Translations under genes and position numbers: made by a program | Shown here: positions 51,493 through 59,442 of the stretch, one piece after another | Layout: each line of letters begins with the position of its first letter | Numbering within the stretch: the stretch's first letter is position 1 | Assembly (NCBI GenBank): GCA_002317135.1 | Contig: DCIX01000038.1 | Coordinates: forward strand, 7,619 to 71,618 | Source: Bacteroidales bacterium UBA1715 | GTDB taxonomy: Bacteria; Bacteroidota; Bacteroidia; Bacteroidales; UBA1715 | DNA length: 64,000 nt | Reading direction: 5' to 3' | The notes under the pieces: model-generated | Databases searched by the model: none | What the model was told of the DNA's origin: nothing | What the model saw: the letters and a program-made list of their open reading frames with translations, nothing else

Positions 51493-52176
51493 TTACCGAC
51501 GAAACAATCGTTCGTAATGAATTGGAGATGTCGGAAGATTTGCCGCAGACTTATCACGAATCGGCGTCATAAAATCCTCACCGTAAATTGTTCGTAACCA
51601 TTGTTCTGCCTTTACTGGCATATAAAACTTATTTCCACGAAATTCGATTTCTTGTAAATCTGATTTTTCGTATTCCCAGATTACGCAAGGGAAACCATCT
51701 GTTCGATTTGCCTCCTTCCACTCTTTTGTTTCATGTCGGCGACCTACATACGAATACATCGTGTTTTCATCTTTTTCAAATTGATAGAAAACGTCTATCT
51801 GCACACCTTTATATTCATATTGATCTTCGGTAATTCGTCCAGTTTCTTTCACATAAAACTGACGTTTTTTCGAAAATCCATAGGAAGCCATAATTTCATC
51901 TAAATTTTCAGGACGTTCCGAGTACAAAATACCTACATCCAAATCAAAATCATAGGGAATAAAATTCTTTTCACGGAAAGCTCCCAACAACGTTCCAAAA
52001 GCAAAAAACATGTGTGCACCACAGCTTTCAAAAGCCTTATTTGCCTGCACTAAAGTTTCTAAACCATATTTCAAAAACCGTTTTGCCATTTTCTTATTTT
52101 CCCACTTGGTAAGTAGTTTCACAAGAGAATGATACAACCCTAATTTTTGCGATATAGAAACAATACAATCTCTCAT
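51493..52176 (-). CDS. LicD/fukutin-like nucleotidyltransferase-fold protein
   Basis: 227 residues. FFAFGTLLGAFREKNFIPYDFDLDVGI (about 57-83) is the LicD motif with the metal-binding acidic pair. The family moves phosphocholine or sugar phosphates onto cell-surface glycans. Its ATG follows the preceding methyltransferase stop with no gap, so both probably modify the same surface molecule. Confidence 0.8.
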   Translation of the reverse strand: MRDCIVSISQKLGLYHSLVKLLTKWENKKMAKRFLKYGLETLVQANKAFESCGAHMFFAFGTLLGAFREKNFIPYDFDLDVGILYSERPENLDEIMASYGFSKKRQFYVKETGRITEDQYEYKGVQIDVFYQFEKDENTMYSYVGRRHETKEWKEANRTDGFPCVIWEYEKSDLQEIEFRGNKFYMPVKAEQWLRTIYGEDFMTPIRDKSAANLPTSPIHYERLFRR

Positions 52177-52809
52177 TTAAGCCTTCTTTCTTGCTATAAC
52201 GCGCATAAAAGTTTCATCACTACCATTAAATGGAGCAAAACCTTTATCTTCTTTCGCCAATTCTAAGACGAAACCTTTCGATTGTAACTCTTCGGTAAAC
52301 ACATCGAAATGTAAGAAACGACGATAATGATTGTCCAATACGAACGCATCTGGTTCACCTGCGACAGGTTCGCCTACTTTATAGATTTCATTCTTTTGAC
52401 CTCGAACTTCTATACAAAAAACGCCATTGATTGCCAAGCAATCATACGCCCAAGCAACGACACGATCTTGTTCCTTCTTTGAAATAGAATGAAGAGTAAA
52501 ACGAGAATACACTACATCGTACTGCGTATCTTTGGGCAAATTTGTAAAATCGCCACACACAAATTGCAAATTCTGTACTTGGGAATATCTTTCCTGCAAC
52601 ATTTCTATCTCAGTCGTACATTGATCCACAGCCAAAACAGAATATCCATTTTGAGCAAAATATGTTGCATCGCGACCATTTCCACATCCTAATTCAATTA
52701 GTTTTTGTGAAGAAACAGACACATTTTTCACAACATACTCGGCAAAAAGAGATGGCGCAAATTCAGCATTTTGTTTTGAATAGAACGACTCCCAATAGTT
52801 TTTGTCCAT
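52177..52809 (-). CDS. Class I SAM-dependent methyltransferase
   Basis: 210 residues. Motif I LIELGCGNGRDATYFAQNG (about 37-55), acidic VLAVDQC, CGDFTNLP, YDVVYSRFTLHSISK and IEVRGQ. It resembles small-molecule methyltransferases of the TehB type. First gene of the pair with the LicD-like gene; substrate unknown. Confidence 0.82.
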   Translation of the reverse strand: MDKNYWESFYSKQNAEFAPSLFAEYVVKNVSVSSQKLIELGCGNGRDATYFAQNGYSVLAVDQCTTEIEMLQERYSQVQNLQFVCGDFTNLPKDTQYDVVYSRFTLHSISKKEQDRVVAWAYDCLAINGVFCIEVRGQKNEIYKVGEPVAGEPDAFVLDNHYRRFLHFDVFTEELQSKGFVLELAKEDKGFAPFNGSDETFMRVIARKKA

Positions 52810-52824
52810 AGCAATTATTTTTCA

Positions 52825-52832
52825 CAAAGATA
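52825..52832 (-). promoter_or_regulatory. Promoter -7 element (TATCTTTG) of the methyltransferase-LicD pair
   Basis: Perfect consensus, 15 nt ahead of the ATG at 52809. Confidence 0.55.
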
Positions 52833-52856
52833 CATTTTAATTATGAATGTTTGATT

Positions 52857-53597
52857 CTACTCGGCATCTTTCGTAAATTTTGGAGAAACATTTATTCTAC
52901 ATTGCTTTATTTCCTTACGATACTGAGTATTTTTTCCACAAACACATTTGTCAAGTAAAGCATAAAAATCTTTGCTATGATTCATATACACCGTATGACA
53001 TAATTCATGTAAAATCACATAGTCAATCAAATGATATGGCAAAGTCATAAGAAACAATGAAAAAACAATATGTTTTTTTGAATTACAGCTACCCCAACGT
53101 GTCTTTGCGCTTGAAATTTTCACACCAGAATATTCAAATCCATGTTGTTGCGCAAGAACTGCTATCCGCTTTGACAGATAATCTAAAGCCTCTTTACGTA
53201 ATGCTTTTTGTATTGCAGCTTTTATAAAATCCTGAACTTGTTCATTTTCCACAGCAACGGATTGAGGAACAAATAATTTTATAGCATCACGAGTAATTGA
53301 GCCACGCAAATTCGTACCTTCATCACGAACAATTTCAAGATTACGGAAATGTGTTATTTTCTCCTGACTTTCAATTATCTTTTTTTCCGAGACTAAACGA
53401 GCCTGCTGTTTTTTTTGTGCAGCAATTATCGCATCTTTTTCCCGCAACACAAAAGCTTCTGCCAATGCCAACAGAGCGAAATATGGTACAATAACATATA
53501 CTTCCCCATTCTTTATCCGTATACTAACACGACGACTACCTTTCCGTTTTTGGAAATGCACGACACCTATTTCCGGGAAAAACTTCTCCTTCATCAC
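52857..53597 (-). CDS. YgjP-like (DUF45) metallopeptidase
   Basis: 246 residues. Zinc site HELCHTVYMNHSKDFY (H197, E198, H201, and H207 as third ligand), preceded by TRWGSCNSKKHIVFSLFLMTLP, a family phrase. Cytoplasmic. Its start overlaps the glsB stop by 4 bp, so it is third in the glsA-glsB operon. Confidence 0.85.
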   Translation of the reverse strand: MMKEKFFPEIGVVHFQKRKGSRRVSIRIKNGEVYVIVPYFALLALAEAFVLREKDAIIAAQKKQQARLVSEKKIIESQEKITHFRNLEIVRDEGTNLRGSITRDAIKLFVPQSVAVENEQVQDFIKAAIQKALRKEALDYLSKRIAVLAQQHGFEYSGVKISSAKTRWGSCNSKKHIVFSLFLMTLPYHLIDYVILHELCHTVYMNHSKDFYALLDKCVCGKNTQYRKEIKQCRINVSPKFTKDAE

Positions 53598-54520
53598 TTT
53601 TGATACGACAAGACATACCTGTCTCGTTTCGAAGAATCTATATCGTTCACATTCACAAGGATACCAGTTTCTTCTACAGCACCAAATCCTTCATTTAACG
53701 AAGTGCCAAACACTTTCATCGTTCGACTTAACTGAATGTAAGAATTTACCAATGGCGGAATTGTGCAGTTGCGTTCACGCACTACTTTCGACAAGATTTT
53801 ATAATCTTCCTCAAATGAATCTCCAACAAACACCGATTGTAATTCTTCTATATTATAATGATAATCAAGCCGTTGCTTGGGAATCACTAATTGTTCTGTA
53901 TCGGAAAAATACTTATTCATAAAGAATAAGATATAATCACGAGCAAGTTTGTCGTAACTCAAATACATGGTCACTTTTCCAAACAAATATTGCACCGACG
54001 GATTACGGGCAACAACAGCACCAATTCCTTCCCATAAATTATCGAGGACAAATACACTTTTTTTGGCGTCACCACCAACCATAGACTCATCATACACAAA
54101 AGAACGGCCCAATTCTATAGTTACCGGCATATATTCTTTTTTGAACTTCTCGGAATAATCGAACAATTCAGCTGTCGCCAAATCGTAAGTTCCATCAAGA
54201 TTGCGGGCGTCATCACAAACAATATACCGATAGCCGCCAAGAATCTGCTGACGTTCCGGATTCCAAACCACAATCTGGTCAGAAGCATGCAGCGGATGCA
54301 CGTCAAATTCATCTATATCAAAGCTTAATCCTGTTCCGCCACCAGCACGACGAAAAGCCAATTCACGCAAACGACCAATTTCACGCAACACATGAGGAGC
54401 ATTTGCATAATTAACCGTATAGATTTTATTTCCACCAAAACGAGCATCACGCAAAAAACATTCCTGCGTCAATTCACTTACAAGTAACTCTCTATCAATC
54501 GGTTCGATTATTGGTTCCAT
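53594..54520 (-). CDS. glsB: Glycine N-acyltransferase of glycine lipid synthesis (GlsB-like)
   Basis: 308 residues, GNAT fold of the OlsB/hemolysin type. FRRAGGGTGLSFDIDEFDVH, LGGYRYIVCDDARN, ELGRSFVY and FGKVTMYLSYD fit the Bacteroides GlsB enzymes, which put a beta-hydroxy acyl chain on glycine. The neighbour glsA adds the second chain, the same order as in Bacteroides thetaiotaomicron. The stop overlaps the next gene. Confidence 0.85.
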   Translation of the reverse strand: MEPIIEPIDRELLVSELTQECFLRDARFGGNKIYTVNYANAPHVLREIGRLRELAFRRAGGGTGLSFDIDEFDVHPLHASDQIVVWNPERQQILGGYRYIVCDDARNLDGTYDLATAELFDYSEKFKKEYMPVTIELGRSFVYDESMVGGDAKKSVFVLDNLWEGIGAVVARNPSVQYLFGKVTMYLSYDKLARDYILFFMNKYFSDTEQLVIPKQRLDYHYNIEELQSVFVGDSFEEDYKILSKVVRERNCTIPPLVNSYIQLSRTMKVFGTSLNEGFGAVEETGILVNVNDIDSSKRDRYVLSYQK

Positions 54521-55341
54521 TATTTTTGTGGTAAAGAATATACTATTTGTTTAATTTCATCTGCCCATTCCAAATCCGTTTTTTCGGCAGTTAGGGTTGT
54601 GTATGGTATTGGTTTTCCGAAATAAATAGGAAAACTTTCATTTTTATGTTTATAGAACTCATCAACTAAATACAACTGTTCTATGTTTGTTTTGATTCCT
54701 AACTTTTTACGCCAATGTGCTAGATTATAGAAAAACTTTGAATTTTGTCCGCCAATAAACACTGGAATTATATCCCGTTGATAGCGTTTTGCATACGCCA
54801 CAAACGATTTTTTCCATTGCAAATCGGTGATTTTCCCATCAATTTTACGAGAAACCAAACCCGCAGGAAAAATAATAAACTGAGAGTCCGACGATAATGT
54901 TTGATTCAACACATCTACATATTCTGGTTTATTTCGCCCAAAACGATTAATCGGAAGAAAGACATCCTGAACATCAGGGACATTCATAAGCAAATCGTTC
55001 ACCATCATTTTCACTTCTGGAAACATTTTTCCAACAACCGACATAATCATAATGCCATCGGGACCGCCAAAGGGATGATTCGCGACAAAAATAAAACGTC
55101 CTTGCTTCGGAACATTTTCTTGGTTGCGAACATCTATCTGAATATTATTGACTTCTAAATATTTGTGGAATTTCGGCACTCCAGCAAGACCAGAAACTGC
55201 CACCAAATCGTGGTTAATTTCATCTTGATGTAATACCCGTTTAAAATATCGAATAACAAAACGAGGCAACTTATTATATAATGAAGGAGCCTTCGCCTTC
55301 AATATTTTCTCAATGTTGATAAATTCCTGCGTTTCGTCCAT
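54520..55341 (-). CDS. glsA: O-acyltransferase of glycine lipid synthesis (GlsA-like)
   Basis: 273 residues from the ATG at 55341; the promoter box at 55355 excludes the longer frame. PlsC-type fold: NHPFGGPDG holds HX4D, and FPAGLVSRKIDGKITDLQWKKSF the substrate loop. Should acylate the hydroxyl of N-acyl-glycine to give glycine lipids, precursors of flavolipin-like lipids. One-base overlap with glsB. Confidence 0.83.
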   Translation of the reverse strand: MDETQEFINIEKILKAKAPSLYNKLPRFVIRYFKRVLHQDEINHDLVAVSGLAGVPKFHKYLEVNNIQIDVRNQENVPKQGRFIFVANHPFGGPDGIMIMSVVGKMFPEVKMMVNDLLMNVPDVQDVFLPINRFGRNKPEYVDVLNQTLSSDSQFIIFPAGLVSRKIDGKITDLQWKKSFVAYAKRYQRDIIPVFIGGQNSKFFYNLAHWRKKLGIKTNIEQLYLVDEFYKHKNESFPIYFGKPIPYTTLTAEKTDLEWADEIKQIVYSLPQK

Positions 55342-55354
55342 TGTAAACTTTTTG

Positions 55355-55362
55355 ACAAAGAT
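55355..55362 (-). promoter_or_regulatory. glsA-glsB promoter -7 element (TATCTTTG)
   Basis: Perfect consensus, 13 nt ahead of the glsA ATG. Confidence 0.55.
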
Positions 55363-55432
55363 AGTTTTTTGAGATAAGATTACAAATACGAAAATAGACG
55401 TAAAAAACAAAAGCCATTTCAGAAAAAAAAGT

Positions 55433-55440
55433 TATCTTTC
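55433..55440 (+). promoter_or_regulatory. Candidate promoter of GH94 gene B (TATCTTTC)
   Basis: One mismatch to TAnnTTTG, 41 nt ahead of the ATG, divergent from the glsA promoter. Confidence 0.35.
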
Positions 55441-55481
55441 GCCCACAAAAAATTGAATGTTTAATTTTTAAAAATTACCTA

Positions 55482-57917
55482 ATGAAATACGGTTTTTTCG
55501 ATGACGCAAACAGAGAATACGTTATCACAAATCCTAAAACTCCTTATCCATGGATCAACTACCTTGGAAACGAGGATTTCTTCTCTCTAGTTTCTAACAC
55601 TGGTGGTGGTTACACATTCTACAAAGACGCTAAATTCCGTCGTTTGACTCGTTACCGCTACAACAACGTTCCTACTGACGATGGAGGAAAATATTTCTAC
55701 ATTAAAGATGGTGATACAGTTTGGAACCCAGGTTGGAAACCTTGCAAAACTACACTTGACAGCTACGAATGCCACCATGGTATGAGTTATACAAAAATCA
55801 AAGGTGCTAAGAATGGTGTTGAAGCTGAAGTTCTTCAGTTTATTCCACTTGGCTTCTGGGGTGAAGTTTTGAAAGTATCTTTGAAAAACACAACTAACGA
55901 AACTAAGAAACTTAAGTTTTTCTCTTTCATAGAATGGTGTTTGTGGAACGCTTCTGACGATATGGAAAACTTCCAACGTAACTTCTCTACTGGTGAAGTT
56001 GAAATCGAAGGTTCTGTTATCTACCACAAAACTGAATTCAAAGAACGTCGTAACCACTACGCATTCTATTCAGTAAACACTCCTATCCAAGGTTATGACA
56101 CTGACCGTGAATCATTCATCGGTTTGTACAACGGTTTCGATAGTCCAGATGCAGTATTCGAAGGCAAACCAAGAAACACTGAAGCTCACGGATGGTCTCC
56201 AATCGCTTCCCATTATATTGAAGTAGAACTTGCTCCAGGTGCAAGCAAAGATTTCATCTTTATGCTTGGTTATGTTGAGCTTCCAAAAGAAGAAAAATGG
56301 GAAAGCAAATTGGTTATCAATAAGAAACCTGCTAAAGCAATGATTGCTAAATATGACACAGTTGAAAAAGTAACTGCTGCTTTCAATGAACTTCGTGCAT
56401 ATTGGGATAACTTGCTTGGCAAGATTACAATCAAGTCTAACGACGAAAGACTTGACCGTATGGTTAACATCTGGAACCAATATCAATGTATGATTACATT
56501 CAACATGTCTCGTTCTGCTTCATTCTTCGAATCAGGTATCGGACGTGGTATGGGCTTCCGTGATTCTAACCAAGATTTGATTGGTTTCGTTCACCAAATT
56601 CCAGCTCGTGCTCGCGAAAGAATCCTTGACATCGCAGCAACTCAGTTCGAAGATGGTTCTTGCTACCACCAATATCAACCTCTTACTAAAAAAGGTAACT
56701 CTGCTATCGGTGGTGACTTCAACGATGACCCACTTTGGTTGATTCTTTCTACAACAGAATACATCAAGGAAACTGGCGACTTCTCTATCCTTGACGAAAT
56801 GGTTCCTTTCGATAACGATGAATCAAAAGCAAAAACTCATTTCGAACACTTGAAGATTTCTTTCTACCATGTAGTTAACAACCTTGGTCCTCACAACTTG
56901 CCATTAATCGGCCGTGCAGACTGGAACGACTGCTTGAACTTGAACTGTTTCTCTGAAGATCCTAACGAATCATTCCAAACAACAGGTAACAAGAAAGGTA
57001 GAACAGCTGAATCATTGATGATCGCTGGTTTGTTCGTAATCTACGGTAAGGAATTCGTTAAACTTTGCAAGCAAATCGGTAAAAACGACGAAGCTGCCGA
57101 AGCTCAAAAACATGTTGACAACATGATCGAAGCTGTTAAGAAAGACGGTTGGGATGGCGAATGGTACTTACGTGCATACGATTACTTCGGACGTAAAGTT
57201 GGTTCTAACGAAAACGAAGAAGCTAAAATCTTCATCGAATCTCAAGGATGGTGTACAATGGCTGAAATCGGTAAAGAAGAAGGCCTTTGCGAAAAAGCAC
57301 TTAACTCTGTTAAAGAACGCCTTGATTGTAAATATGGTATCGTATTGAACAACCCTGCATTCACTAAATACTATATTGAATATGGTGAAATCTCAACATA
57401 TCCAGCAGGTTACAAAGAAAACGCAGGTATTTTCTGCCACAACAACCCTTGGATTATGATTGGTGAAACTATGATTGGCCGTGGTGATCGTGCTTACGAA
57501 TACTACACTAAGATTGCTCCAAGTTTCTTGGAAGACATCTCAGACCTTCACAAAGTTGAACCATACGTATATTGCCAAATGATCGCTGGTAAAGATGCAT
57601 ATCGTCCAGGTGAAGCTAAGAACTCTTGGTTGAGTGGTACTGCAGCATGGAACTTCTATGCTATCATCCAATACATCCTTGGTTTGAAACCAGATTACGA
57701 TGGTATCTCTATCAACCCTTGTATCCCAACTGCATGGGACGGCTTCTCAATGACTCGTCAATTCCGTGGTGCTACTTACGAAATTACAGTTAAGAACCCT
57801 AACCATGTAAGCAAAGGTGTTAAACAACTTATTGTTAACGGTAAAGAAGTTAGCGGTATCGTTGTTCCAATGCAAGAAAAAGGTACAACTAACAAAGTTG
57901 AAGTTATCATGGGATAA
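55482..57917 (+). CDS. GH94 cellobiose phosphorylase B
   Basis: 811 residues. The opening YGFFDDANREYVITNPKTPYPWINYLG, RADWNDCLNLN (D480 and the general acid at 483), YKENAGIFCHNNPW and the end NPCIPTAWDGFSMTRQFRG are those of cellobiose phosphorylase (cellobiose plus phosphate to glucose 1-phosphate plus glucose). It is closer to known cellobiose enzymes than gene A. No transporter or cellulase adjoins, so the disaccharide must be supplied by genes elsewhere. Confidence 0.9.
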   Translation: MKYGFFDDANREYVITNPKTPYPWINYLGNEDFFSLVSNTGGGYTFYKDAKFRRLTRYRYNNVPTDDGGKYFYIKDGDTVWNPGWKPCKTTLDSYECHHGMSYTKIKGAKNGVEAEVLQFIPLGFWGEVLKVSLKNTTNETKKLKFFSFIEWCLWNASDDMENFQRNFSTGEVEIEGSVIYHKTEFKERRNHYAFYSVNTPIQGYDTDRESFIGLYNGFDSPDAVFEGKPRNTEAHGWSPIASHYIEVELAPGASKDFIFMLGYVELPKEEKWESKLVINKKPAKAMIAKYDTVEKVTAAFNELRAYWDNLLGKITIKSNDERLDRMVNIWNQYQCMITFNMSRSASFFESGIGRGMGFRDSNQDLIGFVHQIPARARERILDIAATQFEDGSCYHQYQPLTKKGNSAIGGDFNDDPLWLILSTTEYIKETGDFSILDEMVPFDNDESKAKTHFEHLKISFYHVVNNLGPHNLPLIGRADWNDCLNLNCFSEDPNESFQTTGNKKGRTAESLMIAGLFVIYGKEFVKLCKQIGKNDEAAEAQKHVDNMIEAVKKDGWDGEWYLRAYDYFGRKVGSNENEEAKIFIESQGWCTMAEIGKEEGLCEKALNSVKERLDCKYGIVLNNPAFTKYYIEYGEISTYPAGYKENAGIFCHNNPWIMIGETMIGRGDRAYEYYTKIAPSFLEDISDLHKVEPYVYCQMIAGKDAYRPGEAKNSWLSGTAAWNFYAIIQYILGLKPDYDGISINPCIPTAWDGFSMTRQFRGATYEITVKNPNHVSKGVKQLIVNGKEVSGIVVPMQEKGTTNKVEVIMG

Positions 57918-57940
57918 GATAATGATTAATAATCTAAATA

Positions 57941-57976
57941 AAAAATCCGTTAGAGTTTTCTAACGGATTTTTCTAT
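57941..57976 (+). terminator. Terminator of GH94 gene B
   Basis: AAAAATCCGTTAG (57941-57953) pairs with CTAACGGATTTTT (57960-57972) around a 6-nt loop; a T-rich tail follows. Confidence 0.93.
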
Positions 57977-58081
57977 TTTATGACACTCTCAATAATTTCT
58001 TGTATGAATCATAAAGATATACAAATGACTGTGGCGCACATTTTATTCCGATACATGACAAGGGCTTAGGTTCCTTTAATT

Positions 58082-58741
58082 TTAAAAAACTCTTAATTTT
58101 AATAGCATTTGCTTTCTCTCTTCCTCTAAAATAGGACATGAAAAAATCTTTCGTAACCCCTGAATGTTTGCTTGTTTGCTTCCAAATAGATTCAGGAGTG
58201 TCTGTAAGAACTCAGCCACAACTGGATCTTTCAAGAAACTTTTCACATCATCTTTCAGCGGTGCAGTCACTTGTAACATTTCAGCCACCACAGCGTCTTT
58301 CGCAGGAGATTGCTGCAGACGGTGATAATATTGTGAACCGACGTTGCGTGCCAATGTGCGCACGCTCCACATTTCACGCGAAGCCTCCTGCACATACCAA
58401 TAGCGGGCATCATCACTTGTCACCGACAACAAAGTCCTATAATGTGTCCATGTGAGATTTGGCACTCGCGAGTGCCAAATCTCTAAGTCTTTAAAACTCA
58501 AATAGAACTGACGGTAATCACGAAGGTTGCGTGGCGAATATCCTTTCGGATAAACTGCTGTTAATTCTTTCGACAAAAAATTGATTAGTCCCTTGCCATA
58601 TTCCGCCCGTTTCTCGCCATTTTGCTCTTCCTCAACAATTCGTCTTCCCACTTGCCAATATGTGAGTACTGTAATCGTATTCACATTGTGATAAGCCGTT
58701 TGCAGACCTTTTTCTACAATCGTCCGTATATCAGAAACCAA
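58082..58741 (-). pseudogene. Truncated DUF1016 (YhcG-like) protein without nuclease domain
   Basis: 219 residues. The N-terminal DUF1016 helix bundle is clear (TYWQVGRRIVEEEQNGEKRAEYGKGLI, YSPRNLRDYRQFYLSF, VPNLTWTHYRTLLSV, YWYVQEASREMWSVRTL). After DPVVAEFL (about 172) the chain departs into unrelated sequence, and the C-terminal PD-(D/E)xK nuclease domain of about 150 residues is absent. The gene is probably dead or a regulatory remnant. Confidence 0.7.
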
Positions 58742-58774
58742 GCTATGCCTTTGAGTCTATGATTTCGTTTTCTT

Positions 58775-59044
58775 TCATTGCTTCATTTTCTTATTCAATA
58801 TTTCAAGCAAAGTGCAAATCTCAATATTGCTATTGCCCGAAAGTATCGCATTTATTTTTTGCTCCAACTCTGACATACGTTTTTTGTCTTTTTCTGGCAA
58901 AATGTAGGTCTGTGTCCTGACATTTGTTCCGTTGTTCGATACCATGTCGAAAGAATAAGCCACATCATTATCTGCAACTGTTTTCTTTGATATGTCGGCA
59001 TATTTTTCACATTCGCGGAAAAGGTAAATCAAATCGTCTGCCAA
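58775..59044 (-). pseudogene. Gene fragment, unrecognised
   Basis: Open for 89 codons but with only a TTG start. The frame stays open further upstream (VHKQESLRDEEEDKLADDLIYLF) without an ATG, to about 59105. This looks like the tail of a larger protein whose front is lost or frameshifted against the XRE fragment. The ending (SELEQKINAILSGN...LLEILNKKMKQ) is helical. Confidence 0.4.
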
Positions 59045-59256
59045 TTTATCTTCCTCTTCATCGCGAAGTGATTCCTGTTTATGTACCCAAATAAGGATAA
59101 CAAATGTATTTTATTTGCCAAATCTATTTTGGACATACCTTTTTCTTGTAATGTACGTGCAATTTTATCGGAAATTGCAAACGACAAATCCAATTTACAC
59201 CTCTGATTATAAGGTATATTATTTAAAGACTCTTCAAATAAATCACTCGTTTTCAT
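59029..59256 (-). pseudogene. Truncated XRE helix-turn-helix protein
   Basis: From MKTSDLFEESLNNIPYNQRCKLDLSFAISDKIARTL to DLANKI (about 50 residues) this is the first half of an XRE domain. It then reads HLLSLFGYINRN, with no recognition helix. Break point near 59110. Together with the two neighbouring fragments it marks a decayed accessory patch. Confidence 0.5.
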
Positions 59257-59412
59257 AAACACTAACTTGTTTTCTTTTTTCCTTTGTGCTGCTTTTTTGC
59301 AAATATACATATTTAACTTTAAAGCTAAATATTTTCTATTTTTTTCACAGCCTATACAATATTTGTAACTCACTCTTTTCTATATTCTTAAGGCTTTTTC
59401 ATAAAAAAAAAG

Positions 59413-59420
59413 TACTTTTG
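59413..59420 (+). promoter_or_regulatory. maeB promoter -7 element (TACTTTTG)
   Basis: Perfect consensus, 22 nt ahead of the maeB ATG. Confidence 0.6.
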
Positions 59421-59442
59421 CGCCGCAAAAACTAAAAAGACA

